Source of the DNA: Streptosporangiaceae bacterium
GTDB lineage: Bacteria; Actinomycetota; Actinomycetes; Streptosporangiales; Streptosporangiaceae
Length of the DNA stretch: 61,466 nucleotides
Direction: 5' to 3'
Assembly (NCBI GenBank): GCA_025934375.1
Contig: JAICYD010000027.1
Location: forward strand, 1-61,466
Numbering within the stretch: position 1 is the stretch's first letter; every line of letters begins with the position of its first letter. Positions 44,942-53,602 of the stretch are shown here, piece after piece. The translations under genes and the position numbers were made by a program. The notes under the pieces were generated by a model. That model was not told the origin of the DNA and did no database searches. It was given only the letters and a program-made list of their open reading frames with translations.

Positions 44942-45375
44942 CGATGACGTGAAAGTGTGACTTATGCGTCACTCTAGACCGGATGCACGTGCGGGACGGG
45001 CTGAATCATGATCTATCAATTAATTTAGGACTGTTTCCTGTATAACGCCACAGAACCGGCACCCCACCTGCGCAAGCGCGACGACAACGAAAGTATCGCC
45101 GCCCGCTCCTCGTGCAATCCCATGGGGCGCAAGCGCTACCGGGAGATGCCTCGAATGCTGATTCGCTCCCTGGTCGCAACATGCGAAATAGTGAGCGTAA
45201 AAGCCTATAGCATAGACATTTGCAAATTTAAAAGAAAGGGCTTCGGCCGTAACGCTCCGTGTCAACTCGCCGGTGCAGCCCCCCTCGCGGCGGTCTGGCG
45301 AGCGGCCGTCAACGGGTCCGCGCGGGCGTGAAACTCGCATGAGATTCCCAGCGATCACGGCTATGGTGCGCAGAT
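44942..45375. other. 434-bp AT-rich intergenic region, divergent promoters
   Basis: This stretch separates the divergent kinase and ABC exporter genes. GTGAC-ttatgc-GTCAC (44957-44972) is an inverted repeat just upstream of the kinase start. The part from about 45000 to 45050 and from 45175 to 45240 is distinctly AT-rich, including a perfect ATTTGCAAAT (45218-45227). Open frames in it have no family features, so no gene is called. Confidence 0.6.
44957..44972. promoter_or_regulatory. Inverted repeat upstream of the sensor kinase
   Basis: GTGAC and GTCAC arms around a 6-nt spacer lie 15 nt upstream of the kinase start, a position expected for an operator or promoter element. Confidence 0.5.
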
Positions 45376-47307
45376 GTGGCGGTGACCAGGTGGGCGTTGA
45401 GTGCGGCCGGACAGCAGCGGCTCAGCGGCTGGCAGGCGTGGCGGCTGCTGTGGTCAGCGAGTCCCCTGGTCTCGGCCGGGGTCATCGGCTGGGTCATCGC
45501 CACCGCCGTCCTCCCGCCGCTGATCGTGGCGGCGCTGGGGTTCGTGGTCGGCGCCATCCCGGACGCCGTGGCGCACGGGATGGGCTCAGCGGCGGGGCGG
45601 CACCTGATCGTGACGCTCGTCATCGCCGCCCTCATCTACGCCGCCTCCCTGGTCGCCGACCCGGTCGGCGGCGCGCTGGGCACCGCCGCCCGCCAGCGCG
45701 TCACCAGCCGGCTGCAGGCCAGGCTGCTGCGCGCGGTCAGCGCCCCCGCCGGGATCGTCCACCTGGAGGACGAGGAGACGCTCAACCGGTTGGCCCGCGC
45801 CGAGGGCTCGCTCACCGGCTTCTTCCCCGGCGACGCGCCCGTCACCTGGGCGGGGCTGCTGGCTACCCGGGTATCCGGCGTCATCGGCTGTGTCGTCATC
45901 GCCGGGTACGTCTGGTGGCTCGGCCTGCTCCTACTCGTCATGTGGGTGGTCGTGCGCCGCGTCATGCTCGCCTCGGTGATCCGGCAGGCCATCGACCTGC
46001 GTGGGCAGACCACGACCATGCGCCGCGCCTGGTACTTCACCGGCGTCGGGTCGAAGGCGCGGGACGCCAAGGAGATCCGGGTGTTCGGCCTGGCGCGCTT
46101 CTTCGCCGGCACGTACCGCGAGGAGTTCGTCGCCGCGATCCGCGCGGGCCACACCGGCCTGCGGAGCCTGCACCAGCGGGCGGCCATCTGCTTCACGGTC
46201 GTGCTCGCCGGGTACTCGCTCGCGCTGTTCGCCATCACCGACGCCGCGCGCGTGCACGAGATAGGGCTGCGGTCGCTGGCGATCTTGCTCCCGATGCTGT
46301 CGGTCTCCATGTCAGCGGGCAACGTCTCCTTCGACGACATCACGCTCACCTGGGCCCTGGCCGGGCTGCCGGACGTCGAGCAACTCGAGGCCGACCTGGC
46401 GGGCCCCGGCCCGGCCGCCCCCGGCCAGGCGACCTCCGGCCCGCCCGCTCCCGCCCGGCCGGCCCCGGGCCGGACGATTCTTGACCAGGCACCGCCGCGG
46501 GAGGCTCCCCCCGGCGGCCGCGCCCCCGACGAGGAACCGCCCCAGCCCGGGATCCGCTTCGAGGCGGTCGCGTTCCGCTACCCGGAGACCAGCAAGGACG
46601 TCCTGGCGGGGATCGACCTGGAACTGCGCGCGGGTACCTCCACGGCCCTGGTCGGCGTGAACGGCGCGGGGAAGTCCACGCTGGTCAGCCTGCTCGCGCG
46701 GCTGCGCGACCCGACTGGCGGGCAGATCCTCGCCGACGGGGCCGACATCCGCGCCCTCGACCCGGGGCGCTGGCAGCGGACGATCGCGCTGATGCCCCAG
46801 TCCCCGGTGCGGTACCCGGTGACCGCGTACGACAACGTGGCATTCGGGGCGCTGGAACACCGCGACGACGCCGACGGCGTGGAGCGGGCCGCGGCCCAGG
46901 CCGGGTTCGCGGCGGTCGTGGCCGACCTGCCGAACGGGTGGGATACGGTCCTGGCCCGCGAGCTCCCCGGCGGCGTGGAGCTGTCCGGGGGCCAGTGGCA
47001 GCGGCTGGCCCTGGCCCGCGCGCTGTTCGCCACCACCCACGGGGCGCGGGTCCTGGTCCTCGATGAGCCGACCGCCGCGCTGGACGTGCGCATGGAAGCC
47101 CGGTTCTACGCGCGGTTCCACGACATCACCGCGGGCCTGACCACGCTGGTCATCTCGCACCGCTTCGCCACCGTGCGCCGGGCGCAGCAGATCTGCGTGC
47201 TCGACGGGGGCCTCATCACCGAGCGCGGCGGCCACGACGAGCTCCTCGCGCTCGGCGGGACCTACGCGAAGATGTACCGGGTGCAGGCGGCGAGGTTCGG
47301 GTCATGA
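45376..47307 (+). CDS. ABC exporter half-transporter, subunit A
   Basis: The 643-residue protein (GTG start) fuses a transmembrane domain (about 25-340) to an ATPase domain (about 400-640). Between them is a Pro/Ala-rich linker of about 50 residues (PGPAAPGQATSGPPAPARPA). Walker A GVNGAGKST, Q-loop MPQSPVRYPV, signature LSGGQWQRLALARAL, Walker B VLVLDEPTAALD and H-loop VISHRFAT are intact. It overlaps subunit B by 4 nt, so the two are made together as a heterodimeric exporter. Substrate unknown; no peptide, lipid or metabolite cluster lies beside it. Confidence 0.92.
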   Translation: MAVTRWALSAAGQQRLSGWQAWRLLWSASPLVSAGVIGWVIATAVLPPLIVAALGFVVGAIPDAVAHGMGSAAGRHLIVTLVIAALIYAASLVADPVGGALGTAARQRVTSRLQARLLRAVSAPAGIVHLEDEETLNRLARAEGSLTGFFPGDAPVTWAGLLATRVSGVIGCVVIAGYVWWLGLLLLVMWVVVRRVMLASVIRQAIDLRGQTTTMRRAWYFTGVGSKARDAKEIRVFGLARFFAGTYREEFVAAIRAGHTGLRSLHQRAAICFTVVLAGYSLALFAITDAARVHEIGLRSLAILLPMLSVSMSAGNVSFDDITLTWALAGLPDVEQLEADLAGPGPAAPGQATSGPPAPARPAPGRTILDQAPPREAPPGGRAPDEEPPQPGIRFEAVAFRYPETSKDVLAGIDLELRAGTSTALVGVNGAGKSTLVSLLARLRDPTGGQILADGADIRALDPGRWQRTIALMPQSPVRYPVTAYDNVAFGALEHRDDADGVERAAAQAGFAAVVADLPNGWDTVLARELPGGVELSGGQWQRLALARALFATTHGARVLVLDEPTAALDVRMEARFYARFHDITAGLTTLVISHRFATVRRAQQICVLDGGLITERGGHDELLALGGTYAKMYRVQAARFGS

Positions 47308-49160
47308 CCGAGTTCCCGTCCCGGCCGCGCCGCAAGCTGGCCCGGAAGCTGAGCGTGGTGCCGGGCGGCCAGCCGGGACGCAGGTACGCCCGGCTGGCCG
47401 CCATCTTCTTCTTCGACGGGTTCCGCGCCGCGCCCGGCTGGATGACCCTCGTCACCGTGATGCTGGTCCTGGGCAGCGTGGCCGGCACCTGCTACCCGCT
47501 CGGCTACAAGCTGCTGGTCGACGGGGCGCTGCGCGGATCCCTGGCCGGGATGACCGCGGGAGTCGCCGTCGTCGCCGGACTGCTCGCGCTGGCCTGGGTG
47601 CTGATGGCGATCGGCGGAACCGAGGCGATGGCGCTGTCGGACCGGATCGCCACCTACCGCACCGCGCAGCTCATCGAGCTCATCAGCGGCGTGCCCGGGC
47701 TGGAGCACCTGGAGCGGCCCGACTACCTCGCCGAGGTCGAGCAGCTCAACGCCGCGCGCCGCCAGCTGGCGGGCGCTCCCCGGCAGATCCTCACGAACGT
47801 CTCGGCGGTCGCCCGCATCATCGCCCTGCTCGTGCTGCTCGGATCGGTCTCGCCGTGGCTGCTGCTGCTCCCGGTGGCCGCGATCCCGCCGCTGGCATGC
47901 GATCGCGCCGCCAAGCGGATCACCAAGCGCTCGGAGAACGCGATGGCCGATGACCGGCGGCTGGCCGGGATGCTGTTCGAGCTGGCCGCGGACGCCAGCT
48001 CGGCCGGCGAGCTGCGATCCTACGGACTGTCGCCGCACATCGCCGCCAGGCACGCCTCACTGGGGGCCTCGCTGGCCCGGCGCGCCCGGGCCGAGGCGCT
48101 GCGCGTGCTGGCCGTGCAGTCCGTGGGGTGGCTGGCTTACGCCGCCGGGCTGATGGCCGCGATCGGGTTCACCGTCGTGCGCGCCTCGGCCGGGGCGCTG
48201 TCGCTGGGCACCGTGCTGATGACCGTGTCGCTGATCCGCAGGTCGCGGACGCAGCTGTCGTCGGCGGCGGCCGGGTCGGGCGCGCTGGTCGCCACGCTCG
48301 CCACCGCCGACCGCCTGCTGTGGCTGGAGGACCACCACGCCGCCGCGCTCGCGGCGGCCGGGACCTTGCCCGCGCCGGGCCAGATCGCGCACGGGATCGC
48401 CCTGCGCGATGTCTCATTCACCTATCCGGGGACCGACCGGCCCGTCTTGCGGGGGCTGTCGCTCGAGCTCCCGGCCGGGTCGACGGTGGCCGTGGTGGGG
48501 GAGAACGGCTCGGGGACGACGACCCTGGTCAAGTTGCTGCTCGGGATGTACGCCCCCGCCGCCGGAACGATCCTGGTCGATGACCTGCCGCTGGCGTCGT
48601 TGTCGCCGTCGTCGTGGCGGTCCCGGTGCAGCGCGGCGTTCCAGGACTTCTCCCGGTTCTGCCTGCCCGCCGTGTCCTCGGTCGGGGTGGGCGCGGTGGA
48701 AACGCACGCCAGCGAGCCGCTGGCGCTGGCCGCCCTGGACCGGGCCGGCGCCGCCGACCTGGCCGAGCAGTTGCCGTCCGGCCTGGCGACGTACGTGGGC
48801 GGCCCGTACACCGGAGGGCAGAACCTGTCGGGCGGCCAGTGGCAGAAGCTCGCGCTTGGCCGCGCCATGCGCCGCGAGGGCCCGCTGCTCGTCGTGCTCG
48901 ACGAGCCGACCGCGTCGCTGGACGCGCACGCCGAGCATGAGCTCTTCACCCGGTACGCCAGCGCCGCGCGAACGCTAGCGGCCGAATCCGGCACGATCAC
49001 CTTGCTGGTCTCGCACCGCTTCTCCACGGTCCGGATGGCCGACCTGATCGTCTTCCTGGCCGAGGGCGCCGTCGTCGAGGCAGGCAGCCACGAGGCCCTG
49101 ATGGCGGCGGGCGGCAAGTACGCCGAGCTCTTCACCCTGCAAGCCGAGGGCTACCGGTAG
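47304..49160 (+). CDS. ABC exporter half-transporter, subunit B, Walker A lysine replaced
   Basis: The 618-residue partner has the same domain order, and its start overlaps subunit A (ATGA). The Walker A motif reads GENGSGTTTL: the catalytic lysine (codon AAG expected) is Thr, ACG at 48516-48518, residue 405. Signature LSGGQWQKLALGRAM, Walker B LLVVLDEPTASLD and H-loop LVSHRFST are present. Many heterodimeric ABC exporters have one degenerate nucleotide site, but the loss usually involves the catalytic Glu or signature rather than the Walker A Lys. Binding at this site would be weak. Confidence 0.92.
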   Translation: MTEFPSRPRRKLARKLSVVPGGQPGRRYARLAAIFFFDGFRAAPGWMTLVTVMLVLGSVAGTCYPLGYKLLVDGALRGSLAGMTAGVAVVAGLLALAWVLMAIGGTEAMALSDRIATYRTAQLIELISGVPGLEHLERPDYLAEVEQLNAARRQLAGAPRQILTNVSAVARIIALLVLLGSVSPWLLLLPVAAIPPLACDRAAKRITKRSENAMADDRRLAGMLFELAADASSAGELRSYGLSPHIAARHASLGASLARRARAEALRVLAVQSVGWLAYAAGLMAAIGFTVVRASAGALSLGTVLMTVSLIRRSRTQLSSAAAGSGALVATLATADRLLWLEDHHAAALAAAGTLPAPGQIAHGIALRDVSFTYPGTDRPVLRGLSLELPAGSTVAVVGENGSGTTTLVKLLLGMYAPAAGTILVDDLPLASLSPSSWRSRCSAAFQDFSRFCLPAVSSVGVGAVETHASEPLALAALDRAGAADLAEQLPSGLATYVGGPYTGGQNLSGGQWQKLALGRAMRREGPLLVVLDEPTASLDAHAEHELFTRYASAARTLAAESGTITLLVSHRFSTVRMADLIVFLAEGAVVEAGSHEALMAAGGKYAELFTLQAEGYR

Positions 49161-49232
49161 CGCCGCCCGGCGTCGGCCCGGTCGCCGCCGTCAGCCTGTC
49201 GCGCAGTGCCCCTGAGTCAGCGGGCCCCTGAG

Positions 49233-49631
49233 TCAGCGATTGGCTATTCGCCAGACGAGCCGCTGGCCCGACCAGTCCTCGTCGATGGCCGCCACCTTCA
49301 CGTCAACGAGGCCAAGGTCCAGGGCGTGGGCGCGCACCACGTTGTCAGTGATGTCGCTGTCGTGCCCGCCCGCGCGGCGCGGCCACGCCGCCCAGATTGC
49401 GCCGTTCGGCCGGATCCGCTCCGCCAGCCCGGGCAGCCGGTCCGCTATCTGCGCCGCCGCCGCGAAGAACGCCACGATCACGTCGGCGGCCCCGTCCGGG
49501 TCAGCGGGCAGCAAGCCGCCCGGCGGGTCCTGCAGCCGCCACCCGGCCGGGGGTGCGTCGAGCGCCACCCGCATCCCTGGCTTGATCCCCAGCTTGCGCG
49601 CCTGCGGCGTCCCCGAATACCCGGCAGCCAT
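49233..49631 (-). CDS. DUF3052-family protein
   Basis: The 132-residue protein begins MAAGYSGTPQARKLGIKPG and includes ADVIVAFF, NGAIWAAWPRRAG, DITDNVVRAHALDLGLVDVKV and AIDEDWSGQRLVWR, all matching DUF3052 (small actinobacterial proteins of unknown function). It ends 4 nt from the kinase gene on the same strand (start 49631, kinase stop 49636). Confidence 0.9.
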   Translation of the reverse strand: MAAGYSGTPQARKLGIKPGMRVALDAPPAGWRLQDPPGGLLPADPDGAADVIVAFFAAAAQIADRLPGLAERIRPNGAIWAAWPRRAGGHDSDITDNVVRAHALDLGLVDVKVAAIDEDWSGQRLVWRIANR

Positions 49632-49635
49632 GGGC

Positions 49636-51990
49636 CTAGCCGGCCTGGAGGAGGTTCCACAGGTAGGACAGGCCGGTGTCGTTGTCGGACGCCGTGACGC
49701 CGACGGTCAGCATTGCCTTGCCATCCGGGCTGATGGCGTACCCCCACTGATGGACGCCCGCGGGGAACGTGATGGTGAGGAGGTGGGCGCGCGTGGCGGC
49801 GTTCCACAGCTCCATCGTGGCCGGCGCCTTGCCCTGGGTGGCGAGGACCTTGCCATCCGGGCTGTACAGCCACCCGGTCTGCGCGGCCCAGTGGCCGTCG
49901 TGCGGCGTGACGTTGGCGCCCGTGGCGACGTCCCACAAGGCCATCGGCCTGCCGCCGCCGTAGATGAGCACCTGCTTGCCGTCCGGGCTCAGCCCCGGGA
50001 ACGTCGGGGCGTTCCCGGTGGCGGGCGCCTTGTAGGTGAAGTTGAACGTGGTCTTCACCTGCTGCGAGGCGACATCCCAGATGTAGGTCTTGCCGCTGGC
50101 GTCGCTGATCCCGGCCACGCTCCCGTCGCTGGCGATGTCATCACCGATGATCTTGGCGGAGCTTGGCTGCGTCAGGGTCGCGACCTTCTTGTCGCCGGTG
50201 ACGTCCCACACGTCAACGGCACCGCCCCCAGCCGCCTCGACCAGCAGCCTGCTGCCATCGCCGCTGAGCGTGGTCGTCCCGTAGACGGCACCCCAGGTCT
50301 TCTCCGGGGAATTGACGGCGAAGATGGTCGTCCGCTTGGCGGTCGCCAGGTCCCACCGGTACACCTGCACCGACGTGGCATCGGGATAGGACCGGATGGC
50401 CATCTCGGTCACGGTCTTGTTGTCCGCGCTGATCACCGGGGTGCTCGCCGACACGTAGTCGCCCGGCATGGCGAGGGTGGTCAGGCGCTTGCGGCTGGCG
50501 GTGTCCCAGACGTAGAAGCTGTCGACGGCGGACTTGTTGTTGAACTCGTCGGTCACCAAGATCGTGCCATCCGGGCTGAAGGCCGCCTCCGCGATGTTGT
50601 TCCCCGGCGCGCTGAGCGACCCGCCCAGGGACGCCGCGGTATAGGCGAGCCCATGCTGCCCGCCGTTGTTGTTCGGCCCCGGCGGCGGGGTCGACTGCGT
50701 GCCGCTGAGCGCCACCGCCGTCCCGACGCCGGCCGCCGCGAGAACCGCGACAGCGATCCCGCCGGCGATGAGCCCCGTCTTGCGGGGCGGCCGCGGCCCG
50801 GCCGGAGGCGCGTACTCGCGCTGCCCCCCATACCCGCCCTGCCCCCCATACCCGCCCTGTGCCCCGTAGCTGGCCGGCGCCGCGTAGGCGACCGGCGCCG
50901 GCGCGGGCGGCGCGTAGGACACCGGCTGCGGGTAGGACGGCGCCGGGACCGGGGTGTACACGGGCGCGGGCGGCGTGTACGAGGGAGCCGGCGGGGGGTA
51001 GGACGGCGCGGGCGGGGTGTATGAGGGAGCCGGCGGCGGGTAGGACGGCGTCGGCGCGTACGCGCTGACGTACTCGGTGGGCTGGTACACGGGGCTTGCC
51101 CCGGCGGCCGCCGGGGCATCGGCCGGGCGGTTCGCCGCCTCCCGCAGCGCCGTCGCGAACTCGCCGCAGGTCGCGTAACGCGCCTCGGGCGCCTTGGCCA
51201 TGCCCCGCGCGACAACGGCGTCGACGGCGGGCGATATCCCGGCGCGGTACGCGGACGGGGCCGGGATCGGGTCGTTGAGGTGCGCGAACAAGCTGGCCAC
51301 GGGATCGGGCTTGGAGAACGGCGGCGCGCCGGTGAGCATCGCGAACGCGGCGCAGGCGAGCGCGTACTGGTCGGCCCGGCCATCCACGGTGGCCCCGGTG
51401 ATCTGCTCCGGCGCGCAGTAGTCCGGAGTGCCCATGAACTGCCCGACCGCGGTCAGCCCGGTGGATGTCGCGGAGGTTCCCTTCGTCAGCCCGAAGTCCG
51501 ACAGGTAGGCGTGCTCCGGCCGTCCCGGCAGCGTCTCCACCAGGATGTTGGCCAGCTTGACGTCCCGGTGCACCAGGCCGGCCGCGTGCGCGGCGTCCAG
51601 CGCCGAGGCCACCTGCGTGATCAGCGCCGCGGTCCGGTCCGCGGGCAGGTGACCGCCGCTGCTGTCCTGCAGCTTGGCCAGGTCCCCGCCCGGGATGTAG
51701 CGGGTGGCGATGTACAGCACGCCGCCGGCGTCGCCGGCCGCGTAGACCGGGATGATGTGCGGGTCGTCGACCGCGGCGATGGTCCGCGACTCCCGGATGA
51801 ACCGCGCGCGGAACTCGGAGTCCTCGGCGAAGCGCGGCGACATGACCTTAAGCGCCACGGCCCGCCCGAGCATCTCATCGCGCGCGCGGAAGACGATCGC
51901 CATCCCGCCCGCGCCGATCTGCTCCTCGATCAGGTAGCCCGCGACCCTGCTACCTGGACCGAGCCCCTGCGTGCTCCCGCCCTCGGTCAT
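49636..51990 (-). CDS. Receptor-like Ser/Thr protein kinase with WD40-like beta-propeller
   Basis: The 784-residue protein has a Hanks-type kinase (about 18-285: glycine loop IGAGGMAIVFRA, Lys in ALKVM, catalytic HRDVKLANI, SDFGLTK and GTPDYCAPEQ). This is followed by a Pro/Tyr-rich linker with repeated SYPPPAP and SYTPPAP units (about 310-400), one membrane segment (GLIAGGIAVAVLAAAGVGTAV), and an extracytoplasmic region with WD40-like strands (FSPDGTILVTDE, YSPDGKVLATQG, ISPDGKAMLTVG). It should be a membrane sensor. The preceding gene's promoter may be shared. Confidence 0.92.
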   Translation of the reverse strand: MTEGGSTQGLGPGSRVAGYLIEEQIGAGGMAIVFRARDEMLGRAVALKVMSPRFAEDSEFRARFIRESRTIAAVDDPHIIPVYAAGDAGGVLYIATRYIPGGDLAKLQDSSGGHLPADRTAALITQVASALDAAHAAGLVHRDVKLANILVETLPGRPEHAYLSDFGLTKGTSATSTGLTAVGQFMGTPDYCAPEQITGATVDGRADQYALACAAFAMLTGAPPFSKPDPVASLFAHLNDPIPAPSAYRAGISPAVDAVVARGMAKAPEARYATCGEFATALREAANRPADAPAAAGASPVYQPTEYVSAYAPTPSYPPPAPSYTPPAPSYPPPAPSYTPPAPVYTPVPAPSYPQPVSYAPPAPAPVAYAAPASYGAQGGYGGQGGYGGQREYAPPAGPRPPRKTGLIAGGIAVAVLAAAGVGTAVALSGTQSTPPPGPNNNGGQHGLAYTAASLGGSLSAPGNNIAEAAFSPDGTILVTDEFNNKSAVDSFYVWDTASRKRLTTLAMPGDYVSASTPVISADNKTVTEMAIRSYPDATSVQVYRWDLATAKRTTIFAVNSPEKTWGAVYGTTTLSGDGSRLLVEAAGGGAVDVWDVTGDKKVATLTQPSSAKIIGDDIASDGSVAGISDASGKTYIWDVASQQVKTTFNFTYKAPATGNAPTFPGLSPDGKQVLIYGGGRPMALWDVATGANVTPHDGHWAAQTGWLYSPDGKVLATQGKAPATMELWNAATRAHLLTITFPAGVHQWGYAISPDGKAMLTVGVTASDNDTGLSYLWNLLQAG
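50860..51060. repeat. Low-complexity tandem repeats encoding the Pro/Tyr linker
   Basis: Repeated GC-rich units in the kinase gene encode PAPSY-type repeats and, nearby (about 50826-50870), GYGGQ repeats. They are in-frame and expected to vary in copy number. Confidence 0.7.
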
Positions 51991-52148
51991 TTAGCTTCTC
52001 CCCACGCGCGGCTGTCCAGCCGCTCGCCATGCCCGCTCTTGACCGACATTGTCCCAGTAATCAAGAGCCAAGACCCCTCGCCTGCCATAACGATCCCGGC
52101 ACCCCCTGTGGTTCACAGGCTTCCCGGTTAATCCGGCAGGCGCGGCGT

Positions 52149-52706
52149 TTAGAGCCCGAAGCCGGTCATGCCGGCGACTTCATCGAGGGCGATCAGCCAG
52201 GGAAACGACGAGACGTGCTCCGCCTCCGTGTGGACCGGGTGCGGCCTGATGCCGCCCGGGCCGAGCAGGACGCTGACGCCCTCGGCGCGCAGCGCCTTGA
52301 CGCTGCGCTCGAACGGCGTCCGCGCGGCCAGCGCCTCGGACACGAACGGGATCACGACGATCGGGATCTCCAGGCCGGTCTGCTCGGCGAGGATGCCCAG
52401 GGCGTAGGTGTCGCTGATGCCGAGCGCCCACTGGTTGATGGTGTTGAACGTGGCCGGGGCGACGATGATCGCCTCGGGAAGCTTTGACCGGGGCGCCCCG
52501 GGCGCGGAGTACTCGCTGCGCACCGCGCTGCCGGCGAGCTCCTCGATCGTGGCGCCGTTGAAGAACGGGCGCGCGGATGGCGTCGCGATGACCTGCACCG
52601 TCCAGTCGCGGGCAAGCGCCTCGCGCACGAGGGTCTCCACGTGCGTCGCGGGGGCCGCGGCGCAGACCACAACTGACAGGACGTGCTCGCTATGCTCGTC
52701 GCTCAC
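52149..52706 (-). CDS. Flavoprotein (Dfp/CoaC-type fold)
   Basis: GTG 52706 overlaps the DUF2993 stop (GTGA) and gives 185 residues; the longer open frame is an out-of-frame extension through the DUF2993 gene. The sequence VLSVVVCAAAPATHVETLV, PEAIIVAPATFNTINQWALG and VVIPFVSEALA fits flavoproteins of the phosphopantothenoylcysteine-decarboxylase fold (Asn-rich FMN-binding loop PATFNT). It is a single-domain member with no CoaB domain, so the role is unclear. It is translationally coupled to the upstream DUF2993 gene. Confidence 0.85.
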   Translation of the reverse strand: MSDEHSEHVLSVVVCAAAPATHVETLVREALARDWTVQVIATPSARPFFNGATIEELAGSAVRSEYSAPGAPRSKLPEAIIVAPATFNTINQWALGISDTYALGILAEQTGLEIPIVVIPFVSEALAARTPFERSVKALRAEGVSVLLGPGGIRPHPVHTEAEHVSSFPWLIALDEVAGMTGFGL

Positions 52707-53473
52707 TGGGATAGCGTAGTGTTCCGCGCGGCGGCCGTGAGGACGACACCCTTGCTGGTGACCGTGACGCCGTTGACCTTCAGGCCGGCGGGCAGCGTGG
52801 GGATGTTGATGTCGAAGCCGGGCAGGTGGCCGATGAGCGTGCCGCCGATGCCGCCCACGCTCTCCATCTTCACGGTGACCTGAGTCGGGCTGGCCAGCGT
52901 GACCTTGGCCTTGGCGGTCAGCGGGCCCGTGCTGGCCTGCAGTGAGCGCGGGCCGTTGGCCGGGTCGGCCTTCAGCGTGATGCCCTTTGTCCCCGCCGCC
53001 GCCTCCAGCGAGGCGAACGTGATCAGCGCCGTCCCGTTGACCTGGTCGACTGTCGCGCCGCTGAAGGAGGCATTCAGGTGGACGCCGCTCGCCGTCGCGT
53101 TGATGACAGAGATGTCGATCTTGCCCTCCTGCACGTCGTGCACGCTGATGTCGACCTTTCGCAGGTCCTGCGCGAACAGCTGAGTCAGGAACGGGAACCC
53201 CCCGATGGTCACCGACGGCTTCGTCGCCAGGGTCGCCTGGGCCTGGACCTGCTGGGCGATCCTGCCCTGCGCGTAGGACTTCGCCATCCGGTCGCCGATC
53301 ACGAAGGCGATCACCAAGATGACCAGCACCAGCAACGAGATGCCGATGCCGCGCCCCCGGCGCCGGCGCCGCGGGGGAGGATGGTCCGGGACGTCGTAAT
53401 CGTCCCCGCTGTACTGCGGTGGCTGGGCCGGCCATCCCGCCCGTGATCGCGGCCGACCTGGGTAATCGCTCAT
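52703..53473 (-). CDS. DUF2993/LmeA-family membrane-anchored lipid-binding protein
   Basis: ATG 53473 follows AGGGGATC and gives 256 residues. A Pro/Arg-rich cytosolic N-terminus (PPPRRRRRGRGIG), one membrane segment (ISLLVLVILVIAFVIGD) and an extracytoplasmic DUF2993 domain follow, with GFPFLTQLFAQDLRKVDISV and GFDINIPTLPAGLKVNGVTV. LmeA of mycobacteria binds phospholipids and supports lipomannan formation; a related envelope role is plausible. The downstream overlapping flavoprotein is its constant neighbour here. Confidence 0.9.
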   Translation of the reverse strand: MSDYPGRPRSRAGWPAQPPQYSGDDYDVPDHPPPRRRRRGRGIGISLLVLVILVIAFVIGDRMAKSYAQGRIAQQVQAQATLATKPSVTIGGFPFLTQLFAQDLRKVDISVHDVQEGKIDISVINATASGVHLNASFSGATVDQVNGTALITFASLEAAAGTKGITLKADPANGPRSLQASTGPLTAKAKVTLASPTQVTVKMESVGGIGGTLIGHLPGFDINIPTLPAGLKVNGVTVTSKGVVLTAAARNTTLSQ

Positions 53474-53602
53474 TGCTGGATCCCCTTTTCGTCGCGACCT
53501 GCATACTTCCCCTGGCTAGCCGCCTTACTCAGGGCTCGCCGCGCGGCGCGGGGTCACTCGGCCCGCAGGAATGCCAGGGCCCTGGGATGAGGGATGCTGC
53601 CA

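Noticed and set aside
45020..45358. Small genes in the kinase/exporter intergenic region
   Set aside because: Translations on either strand have no recognisable features and no convincing RBS.
52707..53504. Longer flavoprotein start giving a 451-residue protein
   Set aside because: The extra part is an out-of-frame reading of the DUF2993 gene; GTG 52706 gives the normal domain.
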